Source: Micromonospora_J zhanjiangensis
Lineage (GTDB): Bacteria > Actinomycetota > Actinomycetes > Mycobacteriales > Micromonosporaceae
Assembly (NCBI RefSeq): GCF_042650605.1
Contig: NZ_JBHSBN010000026.1
Span: 1 to 64,000, forward strand
Reading direction: 5' to 3'
Length of the DNA: 64,000 nt
Shown: positions 1 to 8,118 of the stretch, one piece after another
Layout of the letters: every line of letters starts with the position of its first letter
Position numbering within the stretch: the stretch's first letter is position 1
Program-made: the position numbers and the translations under genes
Notes under the pieces: generated by a model
Seen by the model: only the letters and a program-made list of their open reading frames with translations
Database searches by the model: none
Told to the model about the DNA's origin: nothing

Positions 1-1
1 C

Positions 2-124
2 ACCGCCGCGCGCCTGGTCCACGGCCAACGCCGCCGCCGACTACGCATCCCACCGACCTGGCCCTGGGCCGAACAGATCACCGCCGCGTTCGCCCGGATC
101 GCGGCCATCCCCGCACCCGGCTGA
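2..124 (+). pseudogene. C-terminal fragment of a transposase (possibly IS1380-like), cut by the window edge
   Basis: An open frame enters from the left edge and stops at 122-124. It encodes about 40 residues ending in WPWAEQITAAFARIAAIP. A WPWA...F.R...LP-type ending is one I associate with actinobacterial IS1380-like transposases; that family assignment is from memory and tentative. Because the frame is open at the window edge, it may be the tail of a complete gene outside the window. The following 165 bases hold no gene, and the next feature is a broken doxX, so this could be the right edge of an insertion that removed the doxX 5' end. Confidence 0.35.
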
Positions 125-290
125 CCAACACAGCCGCCATCCCACCGACCGGAGGACCCCCAGGAGACCACGCCCACCGCCGCGACAGACGGCCCCTCAC
201 TACACCCCCGAACCAGATCAATCGGAGACCACCGATCAATCACCCCGGGTCGAAACACCCGACACCAGCCATGAACGATCGAGGCTAAGC

Positions 291-620
291 GGCGGCATCA
301 CCAAGATTTTCATACCCAAGGAGAAACTGGCTGCGATTAAGGGCGGGGAATGGACCGGACACGCCAGCGTTGGCTTCATCAAGACTATCGGGGTCCTCGA
401 GCTCCTCGCCGCGGTTGGCCTGATCCTGCCCGCCGTGCTCGACATCGCACCGTTCATGGTGCCGGTGACTGCCGTCTGCTGGGTCTTGCTCATGGTCGGT
501 GCGGCGATCATCCATGGCCGCCTTGGTCAGTTCAAGTTGGTAATGGTGAACGTGGGCTATGTTGCGCTTGCAGCCTTCATCGCGTGGGGCCGCTTCGGCC
601 TTGAGCCTTTCACCGGCTGA
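291..620 (+). pseudogene. 5'-truncated DoxX-family membrane protein gene
   Basis: From about 297 the frame encodes TKIFIPKEKLAAIKG and then three hydrophobic segments, ending GRFGLEPFTG and a stop at 618-620. It aligns by eye along its whole length with the intact DoxX protein encoded on the other strand at 2151-2534 (shared KxF.(P/S)K.K, LE.L.A.GLILPA.LDIAP, GRFG.E.F). The first membrane helix, roughly 20 residues, and any start codon are missing. Upstream in this frame the sequence reads DTSHERSRLSGGI, which is not DoxX-like. A start at the internal ATG 456 or GTG 435 would lose more than half the fold. I infer a pseudogene truncated at about position 290. Confidence 0.7.
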
Positions 621-743
621 CGAAGATGTGCCGCTGGCGGGGTGGTGTCGTGTTGGCGCGGGTGATCCGAAGCACGGGCCGCCCCGGCGGTGGCTTCGGC
701 CGGATTGACCGGCTGCTCGCCGGCCAAACGCACCCGGCAGACA

Positions 744-845
744 GACTTGGATCAGGGTACGAGCGCGGCGTCGCCGGTCCTGCCAGAACCAGAACGTCAT
801 CAGCAGCACAGCCAGCTCAGCCAGGATCAGGACCGTGCTGGTGAT
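744..845 (-). pseudogene. Remnant of a DUF6458-type small membrane protein gene
   Basis: On the minus strand one frame reads STVLILAELAVLLMTFWFWQ followed by DRRRRARTLIQ. This matches the second helix and basic tail of the intact DUF6458 protein encoded at 27717-27986 (VFMLAGLAVLLITLSYWQ, then ARRQRARTLI). The first helix, the start codon and the C-terminal tail are not present in any nearby frame. It is therefore a short decayed piece of a paralogue, lying between the broken doxX and the ECF41 sigma gene. The rest of 621-901 contains nothing else I can recognise. Confidence 0.5.
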
Positions 846-886
846 GCACGATCGAAGGCCTTCGGCAACCAGGGCCGGCCGCGAAG

Positions 887-894
887 AAGAAGGG
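887..894 (+). promoter_or_regulatory. Shine-Dalgarno-like sequence that points to an ATT start codon
   Basis: AAGAAGGG at 887-894 is the only good ribosome-binding sequence ahead of the ECF41 gene. It is followed after 7 bases by ATT at 902, in frame with the complete sigma domain. No ATG, GTG or TTG occurs in that frame between the upstream stop (about 842-844) and 977. Confidence 0.45.
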
Positions 895-901
895 TCGAGA
901 T

Positions 902-1795
902 ATTAGCCACGCCACTGACCCGGCGACCGACACCTTCGTCGCCTACCGCAACCTGCTCTTCACCGTCGCATACGAGATGCTCGGATCGGCGGCCGACGCC
1001 GAAGACGTCCTCCAGGAAACCTGGCTGCGGTGGATCAAGGTCGACCCGGAGCACGTGCGCGACCAGCGCGCCTATCTGGTCCGGATCACCACCCGGCAGT
1101 CGCTCAACCGGCTGCGCACAATGAAACGCCGCAAGGAGGCCTATGTCGGCCCCTGGCTGCCCGATCCGCTGCTCACCGCGCCGGACGTGGCCGAGGACGT
1201 CGGACTCGCCGAGAGTGTGTCGATGGGGCTCATGGTCGTCCTGGAGACACTGTCGCCGACCGAACGCGCCGTCTTCGTGCTGCGCGAGGCCTTCGACGTC
1301 AGCTACGACGAGATCGCGGCCGCCGTCGGCAAGAGCCCCGCCGCCGTCCACCAGATCGCGCACCGCGCCCGCCAGCACGTCGATGCCCGCCGCCCCCGCC
1401 AGGTGGTCTCCCCGAGCGAGACCCGGGCGGCTCTGGGAGCGTTCCAGCGCGCGGTCGAAACCAGGGACTTGCAGGGTCTCCTCGACGTGCTCGCCCCTGA
1501 CGTCGTCCTGGTGGGCGACGGCGGCGGCGTCAAGCAGGCCACGCTGCGGCCGATCACCGGGGCGGAGAAGGTGGTCCGCATGTTCTTCAGTGGCCTAGGC
1601 AAGGTCGACGGCACCCTCACCGGTGAACCGACCGTGGTCAACGGCAACCCGGCACTCCTCGTACGCCTAGACGGCGAGATCGACGGCATCCTGGCGATCC
1701 GTGTCGAGCACGCCCGCATCACCGGCATCTACTACGTCCGCAACCCGGCAAAGCTGACCCGCGTCGAATCCGAGACCCCGCTCACCCTGCGATGA
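902..1795 (+). CDS. ECF41-type sigma factor with SnoaL-like C-terminal domain (non-canonical or lost start)
   Basis: Region 2 of the sigma factor begins at NLLFTVAYEMLGSAADAEDV and region 4 lies around LSPTERAVFVLREAFDVSYD. A SnoaL-like domain fills roughly the last 130 residues. Three ECF41 signatures are visible: WLPDP in the linker, DGGGVK at the start of the C-terminal domain and NPAKL near the end. In this family the C-terminal domain replaces an anti-sigma factor and modulates activity. The first ordinary start codon is ATG 977, which would remove about 25 residues including the first part of region 2. The preferred reading starts at ATT 902 behind a good ribosome-binding site, giving 297 residues. 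The gene follows a broken doxX, so loss of function is also possible. Confidence 0.7.
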   Translation: MSHATDPATDTFVAYRNLLFTVAYEMLGSAADAEDVLQETWLRWIKVDPEHVRDQRAYLVRITTRQSLNRLRTMKRRKEAYVGPWLPDPLLTAPDVAEDVGLAESVSMGLMVVLETLSPTERAVFVLREAFDVSYDEIAAAVGKSPAAVHQIAHRARQHVDARRPRQVVSPSETRAALGAFQRAVETRDLQGLLDVLAPDVVLVGDGGGVKQATLRPITGAEKVVRMFFSGLGKVDGTLTGEPTVVNGNPALLVRLDGEIDGILAIRVEHARITGIYYVRNPAKLTRVESETPLTLR

Positions 1796-2150
1796 ACACC
1801 GGTGCCGGAATAGCCACCTGGGAATCAGGTGCGACGCCGAGGTAGCGCGCTGCGGCACCGGCGGACCGGCCCTCGCGCCGTCCATCGCAGGCCACCCTTG
1901 GTCAGTCACGCCGGAACCGCCCGCACCAGGGACCGGACACCGGCCAGGCGGGACCGGACCAGCCCTTCGTACTGCCCTCATTGTGGTGAGGGTGGATCGC
2001 CTCACGGGCGGCGGGTGCCCTGTCATGCCGAATTGGGATGTCTGGCTTGGGACTCAAGCGACTGGCATAAGGTACGGCCCGTCCCGTGTCCGCGTTCCGC
2101 GCCAGATCGGCCCTGGGAAGTCCCCGCACGTGTGGGCGGTTATGGGGAGA

Positions 2151-2534
2151 TCATCCGAAGGCCTCAGGGCCGAAGCGGCCGATCGCCACGAAGACGATCG
2201 GGGCGAGATAGAACAGGTCCAACAGCATTGCCTTGGGTTCGTGGCGTCGGATGCGCAGGATCACAGCACCTACCATGATTGTCGCCAGACCTGTGGCAGC
2301 CAGTGGCACCAGGATCGGCGCGATGTCGAGTAGAGCGGGCAGGATCAGGCCGATCGCGCCCAGGACCTCGAGTGCTCCGAGGGTCCTGACGAAGCCAGGG
2401 TTGACGTTGTTGACCCATCCCTGGGCGCCACGAGCCTCGGCCATCTTTTTCTTGCTTACGAACAGCTTGCCGCCCCCGGCAAGCAGGAAGAGTACGGCCA
2501 GGAGGCCGGCAACGATCCACAGCGCGGTGTTCAT
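2151..2534 (-). CDS. DoxX-family membrane protein
   Basis: This 127-residue protein has four predicted membrane helices: about residues 4-22, 45-66, 72-92 and 101-118. Motifs typical of small DoxX-like proteins are present (GGGKLF after helix 1, LGALEVLGAIGLILPALL in helix 2). The function of this family is poorly defined; it is linked to membrane redox and oxidative stress. The ATG at 2534 has AAGGAG just upstream. The gene is divergent from an ECF sigma factor gene with only 80 bases between start codons, so it is a likely target of that sigma factor (inference). The broken copy at 291-620 is its paralogue. Confidence 0.85.
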   Translation of the reverse strand: MNTALWIVAGLLAVLFLLAGGGKLFVSKKKMAEARGAQGWVNNVNPGFVRTLGALEVLGAIGLILPALLDIAPILVPLAATGLATIMVGAVILRIRRHEPKAMLLDLFYLAPIVFVAIGRFGPEAFG

Positions 2535-2571
2535 GAGGTTCTCCTTGACGGTTACGTTGGCCCTTCCGGGC

Positions 2572-2590
2572 CCGTCATCACCCATGACGG
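2572..2590. promoter_or_regulatory. Inverted repeat between divergent doxX and sigma genes
   Basis: CCGTCAT and ATGACGG form a perfect 7-base inverted repeat around a CACCC loop, in the short gap shared by the two divergent start codons. It contains CGTC, the core of many ECF -10 elements. It could be an operator or part of the sigma-dependent promoter. No direct evidence beyond symmetry and position. Confidence 0.35.
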
Positions 2591-2614
2591 AACTCGCTCG
2601 TGGGAGGTAACAGC

Positions 2615-3496
2615 ATGACCGGATCCGGTCCGGAGGAAGCTGTCGCAGAGGCGTTCGAGGAGCAGCGTGGGCGCCTTGTGGCGGTGGCCTACCGGATGCT
2701 CGGATCGCGGGCCGACGCCGAGGACGCGGTGCAAGAGGCCTGGCTGCGACTGGCGCGTCAGGACGCGGCCACGATCGACAGCCTCGCCGGCTGGCTGACC
2801 ACCGTGGTGGGCCGCGTGTGCATTGACGTGCTGCGCTCGCGCACGGCCCGGCCGGAGGCGTCCTACGACGACCGGCTGCCCGAGTTGATCGTGACCCAGG
2901 ACGGCGGCGCAACACCCGAGGACGACGCGCTGCTCGCCGAATCCGTCGGGCTGGCAATGCTGGTGGTGCTCGATACCCTCCGCCCCGCCGAGCGGCTGGC
3001 GTTCGTGCTGCACGACATGTTCGCAGTGCCATTCGAGGAGATCGGTCAGATCATCGGCAGGTCCACCGACGCTGCCAAAATGCTCGCCAGCCGGGCCCGC
3101 CGTAAGGTGCAGGACACGCCTCGCCCAACCGATGAACGGCAGCAGCAGCGTGCAGTGGTCCATGCGTTCCTCTCCGCAGCGCGAAGCGGAGACTTCGAAG
3201 GGCTCCTGCGGGTGCTCGACCCGGACGTGACCTGGCGCACCCACACCGAGCGCGGCATGGTCGTCAGGCTGGGGGCAACCGAGGTGGCCGCTAGGATCCA
3301 GCACGCGGTCCACGTGAAGGCAACCGCGCGCCCCGTCCTCGTCAACGGTGCACCCGGAATCATGGCATGGGACGCGAACGGCAAGCCGGTGGGCGTCATG
3401 GCGTGCACCGTAGTCGATGGACGGATCGTCGAGATCCTGTCAGTGACCGATCCGGAACGCCTCGCATCCATGGACCTCCCGGGCGGTGCGGACTAG
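2615..3496 (+). CDS. ECF sigma factor with SnoaL-like C-terminal domain (SigJ/ECF56-like)
   Basis: This is a 293-residue sigma-70 family protein. Region 2 is at about residues 10-75 (YRMLGSRADAEDAVQEAWL). Region 4 is at about 110-165 (LRPAERLAFVLHDMFAVPFE, then IIGRSTDAAKMLASRARR). A SnoaL-like domain follows at about 175-290. It lacks the WLPxP and DGGGK motifs of the ECF41 protein upstream, so it belongs to a related group with the same architecture, probably ECF56. No anti-sigma gene is adjacent, as expected when the C-terminal extension does the regulation. ATG 2615 is chosen because GGGAGG lies 7 bases before it; the in-frame GTG 2600 has no such site. Confidence 0.85.
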   Translation: MTGSGPEEAVAEAFEEQRGRLVAVAYRMLGSRADAEDAVQEAWLRLARQDAATIDSLAGWLTTVVGRVCIDVLRSRTARPEASYDDRLPELIVTQDGGATPEDDALLAESVGLAMLVVLDTLRPAERLAFVLHDMFAVPFEEIGQIIGRSTDAAKMLASRARRKVQDTPRPTDERQQQRAVVHAFLSAARSGDFEGLLRVLDPDVTWRTHTERGMVVRLGATEVAARIQHAVHVKATARPVLVNGAPGIMAWDANGKPVGVMACTVVDGRIVEILSVTDPERLASMDLPGGAD

Positions 3497-3806
3497 ATCT
3501 GCTCCACGTCAACCAGCACGCCGGATGCGGATTCGCCTGGCAGCCGGCAGAGGTAGCCGCCCACGGGGCGGTCGAGCCCGCGCGGCTCGCTGATCACTGT
3601 GAGATCGACGCTCTGCGCGACAGTGTGGGCAGTCCGGCGCGGAGAAGCATCACCCGCAGCGGCCGTTGCCGCATCGCGTCGATCCATACCTGAGACTGAC
3701 CGGCGCTCCAAACTCACGCAGCGCGGTAACGCACGCCGCGGCCTCCCGCGCGATCGTCAGCGCCGCTGACCTCCCAGCCCTCCCGCAGCCATGATCGGAT
3801 GCACTC
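3497..3806. other. Stretch without a confident gene
   Basis: A minus-strand frame at 3493-3717 could encode 74 residues. Its last 40 (ending YLCRLPGESASGVLVDVEQI) look protein-like, but I recognise no family and see no ribosome-binding site. The rest, up to the integrase tail, contains nothing I can identify. It may be the decayed left part of the same mobile island. Confidence 0.25.
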
Positions 3807-4157
3807 TCATGGCTCCCTCTGATTGGCGTGCTGGTAGATCAGCGCCGCGCGGGGGTTGTCGTGCCCCATCCGGGCCATGATGTCGCGCAGGCTGGCGCCC
3901 GGCGTCCGCGACGCGAGCGTGTTGCCGGTATGCCGCAGGTTGTGGAAGTGGAGCCCGGCGACGCCTACGGCAGCGACCGCTTCGGGCCACTTGACCAGCT
4001 TGTTGAAGTTGCCGTGCCAGAGGTTCCGTCCGCTCTCGCCGGTGAACACGAACGCCTCGGGTGCCTCGCCCAGGTAGCCGCTGATGTGCTGTTTCAGCAT
4101 GGGAAGGGCGGCCTTCGGTAGCGCGACGGTCCGCACGCCCGCTCGCGACTTCGGCGG
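3807..4157 (-). pseudogene. C-terminal fragment of a tyrosine recombinase (phage-type integrase)
   Basis: The frame from about 4157 reads PPKSRAGVRTVALPK and continues through the catalytic half of a tyrosine recombinase. HNLRHT holds the HxxR box, MGHDNPRAALIYQH holds the final histidine and the nucleophile tyrosine, and the stop is at 3807-3809. A stop codon (4158-4160) sits directly before this point in the same frame. The N-terminal DNA-binding domain and the first catalytic arginine region are missing. An internal GTG (4136) would give 109 residues, but the product could not be an active integrase. It marks an integrated element that has largely been lost; no attachment-site repeat was recognised nearby. 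Confidence 0.75.
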
Positions 4158-4306
4158 CTATGCCAACAATGCATGGGGAGGTCAACGCCTTCGCGCCACG
4201 CCGATCCGGGCCGGTGACCCCGCCGGAGGTTCTGCGACGGCGGGCCTGCCGGGAGTGGCCCCCGGGGCGCCTGGCCGCCCAGACGCCCCGCGGTCCGGTG
4301 CGCGGG

Positions 4307-5122
4307 CTACCCGGCGGCGCAGCTGACGTTGTTGAGCGTGAACGCGATCGGCACCGCGTCGCTGGCCTGCCAGGTGCCCAGGACGCCGAAGACCACCGAG
4401 GCGCCCGGCGCCACCAGGGGGTTGTAGCTGGGGTTCCGGGCCGTGACGGTGGCACCGCTCTGCTGGGCGGTGGCGGACCAGGACTGGACGATGTGCTGGT
4501 CACCGGGGAAGGTGAAGCTGAGCGTCCAACCGTTGATCGGCACGGTGCTGGTGTTCTTGATGGTGATCTGGGCGGTGAAGCCTCCCGGCCACTCGCTCCC
4601 GGTGCGGTAGCTCACGGTGCAGGGCGCCGCCGGCGGCGGGCCGATCGGCACCGTGGCGGTCCGGGTGAGCAGGGCGCCGGTGGCGTCGTCCTCTACCCGG
4701 GCCGTGACCTCCAGGCCGGTGGCCGTACAGCCGGAGAACACCAGGTAACCGGTGCTCCAGCTGAAGGTCGCGCCCGGATCGACGGTGACCGCCCGGCCAG
4801 GCAGCGGGTCGAGGGCCGGGCAGCCGGTGGGGATGCCGGGGGTGGAGCCGACGAACCGGGCGTAGATCACCGTGGAGACCTGTTGCTGTTGGGCGGTGCA
4901 GTTCTGCCCGACGGCCGTGGCGGTGATGGTCTGGCCCGGAACCCCCCGCGGCGGGTTGAAGGTGAGCGACTGGATCTGGACGGTACCGGCGCAGGCGTCG
5001 GCCGGGACGGTCGCGCCGGCCGGGGCGGTGCCGGCCGGATCGGCCTGCGCCGCCGTTGCGGGGACGGCCAGTGCACCGGCGGCGCAGACGGCGGCCGCAG
5101 CGAGGGTCAGGAGCGTACGCAA
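4307..5122 (-). CDS. Secreted protein with C-terminal family 2 carbohydrate-binding module
   Basis: This 271-residue protein starts with a signal peptide (MRTLLTLAAAAVCAAGALA, cleavage near the ATAAQA stretch). A Cys-containing beta-rich domain follows at about residues 40-165. A CBM2-type module is at about 173-271, with bounding cysteines (PCTVSY near its start, NNVSC at its end) and exposed tryptophans in EWPGG, INGW and QSWSA. CBM2 modules bind cellulose or chitin at the cell exterior. No catalytic domain is present, which is unusual because CBM2 is normally fused to a hydrolase. The N-terminal domain is unrecognised. A candidate promoter lies at 5163-5191. Confidence 0.8.
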   Translation of the reverse strand: MRTLLTLAAAAVCAAGALAVPATAAQADPAGTAPAGATVPADACAGTVQIQSLTFNPPRGVPGQTITATAVGQNCTAQQQQVSTVIYARFVGSTPGIPTGCPALDPLPGRAVTVDPGATFSWSTGYLVFSGCTATGLEVTARVEDDATGALLTRTATVPIGPPPAAPCTVSYRTGSEWPGGFTAQITIKNTSTVPINGWTLSFTFPGDQHIVQSWSATAQQSGATVTARNPSYNPLVAPGASVVFGVLGTWQASDAVPIAFTLNNVSCAAG

Positions 5123-5162
5123 GAGGGTCCTCCTGGGTGAGCCGGGGGATACGGGCGCCGCC

Positions 5163-5191
5163 AGTTGACCGCATTAATCAATGTCTGTCAA
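5163..5191 (-). promoter_or_regulatory. Candidate sigma-70 promoter of the CBM2 gene
   Basis: Read on the minus strand, TTGACA (5186-5191) is followed after 17 bases by TCAACT (5163-5168), about 40 bases before the start codon at 5122. The -35 hexamer is perfect; the -10 is one mismatch from TANNNT. It also overlaps the palindrome TCAATTGA. Confidence 0.45.
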
Positions 5192-5881
5192 TTGACCGGA
5201 TCGGTCGTCTCCACCATGCGTCGCACCGGCTCGCCGCCGGAGACCGCCGTGATCTCCCGACCGGCCCCCTCGGCCAGGACGGGTTTTGCCCGTTCGCGGC
5301 TGCCGGCGAAGCCGTGAGAACTTTCTGTACGTCTTCAAGGCGGCCCGCAACGGGCCGCACGCGCCGCCGCCTGGGCGCGCGCCGGCCGCGTCGGCGAGCT
5401 GGCGGCAGTCGCGGGGCTGCGGTTAGAGCGCCTCCGGCGGGGGCGCTCCGGCTCCAGGATGGCCGGGGCTCCGCCGGCGGGTCACGGTCCGTGGGTGGTT
5501 GCGGAAGGAGCCATCCCGCCTGCCATCGACCCGGGCAAGCCGAGCAGACCACCACCCGCCCCGCCAGCGTCCGAACCTGCGTCAAGGCCGTCTTGGCGTG
5601 GCGGGCCGGTCGGCGGCCCGCTCCCCAGACGGGCGGGCCGACGGCAGACAGTGAGGCGTTGCAGTGAGGGCAAACTGTCTCGTCTGCAAGCGTCTCGGCG
5701 AGCAAGGGTGCTTCGCATCGCTTCGCGACGGCCCTGCGGGCCGCCCTTGGCCCCGGAGCCTCTGCGACCCCCTCCCGTCGGCTATTGCTGGCAGGCCGGG
5801 GCCTACCCGGGTACACGCGCCGCAGCCCCACCACGGCCTCGTCGCAGTAGACCTGCGGGCTCTGGTCAAAGGTTCCGATTG
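5192..5881. other. About 690 bases with no recognisable gene
   Basis: Long open frames exist on both strands, as expected at this GC content. Their translations are Arg/Pro/Gly-rich, lack ribosome-binding sites and match no family I know. I see no repeat, RNA gene or mobile-element end here. It is probably degraded sequence between the accessory zone and the following genes. Confidence 0.3.
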
Positions 5882-6310
5882 TCAGCCCTTGTCGCGCTGC
5901 GTCGGTTGCACCCATCGTCGCAGCGCGTCGATTGTGGTTTCCGGTGACGTGTTGAAGCAAAACTTGATACCGGGCTGCATCTCATTGAGCACATTTACGA
6001 GCCGTTCGAACAGCAGGGTGTGCTCGGCCGTCATCCGCACACCTGCCCCGATCATCGCGACTCGAAACGACCCTGTGGCGGCACACTCGCGCATCTTCGC
6101 CTCGGCCTCGTCCGGCACAGCAGGCACCTGGCACGACACGAAATCGAATCCGGCCACACGCAGCGCAGCCTCGCCCGCCTCGATTCGTGCGGCCAGAGTC
6201 GCCTCGTCCAGACCGGGGTACCGGCTGTAGTCCACGGTGCTCGGATGCAACCCGATCGACAGGATATCGTTCCCCTGGCTCGAATCACGGTCTCCCACAG
6301 TGCTCACCAT
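5882..6310 (-). CDS. Conserved-looking hypothetical protein
   Basis: The product is 142 residues from ATG 6310. It reads as an alpha/beta protein, with possible strands ILSIGLHP, FVSCQVPA, FRVAMIGAG and IKFCFNTSP alternating with helices, and a C-terminal helix DALRRWVQ. There is no signal peptide or membrane helix. I do not recognise the family, and no nucleotide-binding motif is clear. An alternative start at 6337 adds nine residues. It is transcribed in the same direction as the SDR gene but separated from it by 124 bases, so co-transcription is uncertain. Confidence 0.6.
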   Translation of the reverse strand: MVSTVGDRDSSQGNDILSIGLHPSTVDYSRYPGLDEATLAARIEAGEAALRVAGFDFVSCQVPAVPDEAEAKMRECAATGSFRVAMIGAGVRMTAEHTLLFERLVNVLNEMQPGIKFCFNTSPETTIDALRRWVQPTQRDKG

Positions 6311-6434
6311 TCTTGTCTCGATCCCACACCCATACAATCAGACACAGGATCAGCGGCGGGGACACACGGTGCCGATCCCGCGCCCATTAATCCGGACGTC
6401 AGCGGCCCGCGGCACCAAAAGCGGACGGCCACGA

Positions 6435-7154
6435 TCACCACGAAACGGGGCCGGTGCGGTCGAAGAACCCACCGGTCGGTCCGTCGGAGCCGATATCGGC
6501 CAGTCGTACGATTGCATCGGTCCCCTCGGTCACCGTTTGGAAACCCGAATTGTTAGTCATGTCGGTGGCGGTGTAGCCGGGATCGACCGCATTGATCTTG
6601 ATATCACTCAATGCGCTGGCGTATTGAGTGGTGATCATGTTAAGTGCCGATTTCGACGCCGGATAAGCGAGAGTGGGGGGCACTAATCCGCTCAGGCTCG
6701 GGTCGGTGATTGTGGCGACCGATCCCATTCCGCTGGACACCATCACGATCCGGGGGTGCTCGGAGGCGCGTAGCAGTGGCAGGAACGCGTGTGTCACCCG
6801 GACCGGGCCGAACACGTTCACCTCGAACACCTCCCGCAGATCGAACACCAAGGTATCGGCCGGAGCGCTGTTCGTGCCACCGATGCCGGCGTTGTTCACC
6901 AATACGTCCAGCCGCCCCGCACGCGCCTTCACCGTTCCGGCAGCCGCGGTGACGGATTCATCCGAGGTCACATCGAGCGGTACGAACTCCACGCTTAACC
7001 CGTCGCCGACCAGCTCGGCCGCCGCCGCCATGCCGCGCGTCGTGTCCCGCGCGGCGAGGAACACCTGCCAGCCCAGCCCCGCGAGCCTACGTACGGTCTC
7101 GCGTCCCAGCCCTTTGTTCGCCCCGGTAACCAGAGCAGTCGTCGTTGATGCCAT
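6435..7154 (-). CDS. Short-chain dehydrogenase/reductase (SDR)
   Basis: This 239-residue NAD(P)-dependent oxidoreductase carries the classical SDR motifs. TGANKGLG binds the cofactor near residues 10-17, NNAG is near residue 85, and the catalytic Ser and YxxxK follow (MVSSG and YPASK). Length fits classical SDRs. The substrate cannot be inferred. The gene is divergent from an MmyB-type regulator with about 100 bases between them, an arrangement common in actinomycetes in which the regulator controls the neighbouring SDR. The start at 7154 is chosen because the protein then begins directly before the Rossmann motif. Confidence 0.85.
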   Translation of the reverse strand: MASTTTALVTGANKGLGRETVRRLAGLGWQVFLAARDTTRGMAAAAELVGDGLSVEFVPLDVTSDESVTAAAGTVKARAGRLDVLVNNAGIGGTNSAPADTLVFDLREVFEVNVFGPVRVTHAFLPLLRASEHPRIVMVSSGMGSVATITDPSLSGLVPPTLAYPASKSALNMITTQYASALSDIKINAVDPGYTATDMTNNSGFQTVTEGTDAIVRLADIGSDGPTGGFFDRTGPVSW

Positions 7155-7254
7155 GCCGATAGCGTCCCCGCCGGGTCTGCCGCCCGCCAGGGCTGCCCAG
7201 GCATGGGACCTGCGGTACCACCCCCAGGCTTCAATGCTGCGGCAGGATGGATGC

Positions 7255-8118
7255 GTGGACAAAGCCGAACTGGCGGCGGTGCTGCGCACCGCACGCGCAC
7301 GGGTGAGACCGGTCGACGTCGGCCTCTCGACCGGGCAACGCAGACAGGTACCGGGGCTGCGCCGCGAAGAGGTCGCCCAGCTTGCGGGCCTCAGCGTCGA
7401 CTACGTGGTCCGGCTCGAGCAGGGACGCGGCCCCAAACCCTCCAGCCAGGTACTCGGCGCGCTGACCAGGGCATTGCGACTCAGCGACAGCGACCGCGAC
7501 CTCGTATTCCGGCTGGCCGGATCCGAGCCGCCGCAGGCCGGACGCGTCCCGATGCTGATACGTCCGAGCGTGCTGCGGCTCCTGGATCGGATGTCGGACC
7601 TGCCCGCCCTGGTGTTGTCGGCCAAGTCCGATATCCTCGCCTGGAATCCCCTTGCTGCCGCGCTCTTCGGCGACTTCTCCGAATGGCCACCCGCGCAACG
7701 CAATCTCATTCGGCAGCGCTTTCTGAGCACCGACCCGGACCGAATAACGCTGACACCAGAGGAGGAGGCGGCAACGGCCGCCCACTGCGTCGGGTGCCTG
7801 CGAACCGCCCAGGCCCGCTACCCCGACGACCCCGACCTCAACCGCCTCATCGCCGATCTGCGCTCCGGCAGCAACCGGTTCGACGACCTGTGGCGAGCCG
7901 GGCGTTCGGAACAGTTACGCGCCACCACAACAACCATCCAGCACCCCGAACTCGGGCCGCTCATCCTCGACTGCGACATCCTCCTGGTACCGGAAGCCGA
8001 TCAAACTCTCATTGTCTACTCGGCCGCACCCGACACACCCGAAAGCTCGGCGCTCGACCTACTCCGCGTCACCGGCACCGAACGATTCACCCCACTGTCT
8101 GCGCGGCAGGCGGGATGA
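7255..8118 (+). CDS. Helix-turn-helix regulator with MmyB-like ligand-binding domain
   Basis: The protein is 287 residues from GTG 7255. An XRE-type HTH lies at about residues 10-75 (QVPGLRREEVAQLAGLSVDY, then VVRLEQGRG). An MmyB-like domain follows from about 100 to 275, beginning near LLDRMSDLPALVLSAKSDIL. MmyB domains are PAS-like and are thought to bind fatty-acid-like ligands. Family members usually begin MDKAELA; here VDKAELA after GTG fits, while ATG 7234 would add seven residues. It is divergent from the SDR gene and probably regulates it. Directly after the stop codon comes an insertion-sequence remnant. Confidence 0.8.
   Translation: MDKAELAAVLRTARARVRPVDVGLSTGQRRQVPGLRREEVAQLAGLSVDYVVRLEQGRGPKPSSQVLGALTRALRLSDSDRDLVFRLAGSEPPQAGRVPMLIRPSVLRLLDRMSDLPALVLSAKSDILAWNPLAAALFGDFSEWPPAQRNLIRQRFLSTDPDRITLTPEEEAATAAHCVGCLRTAQARYPDDPDLNRLIADLRSGSNRFDDLWRAGRSEQLRATTTTIQHPELGPLILDCDILLVPEADQTLIVYSAAPDTPESSALDLLRVTGTERFTPLSARQAG

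Noticed and set aside
3493..4306. tRNA gene or attachment site beside the integrase fragment
   Set aside because: I found no cloverleaf or TTCGA-type T-arm with matching acceptor stem, and no direct repeat pairing the two sides.
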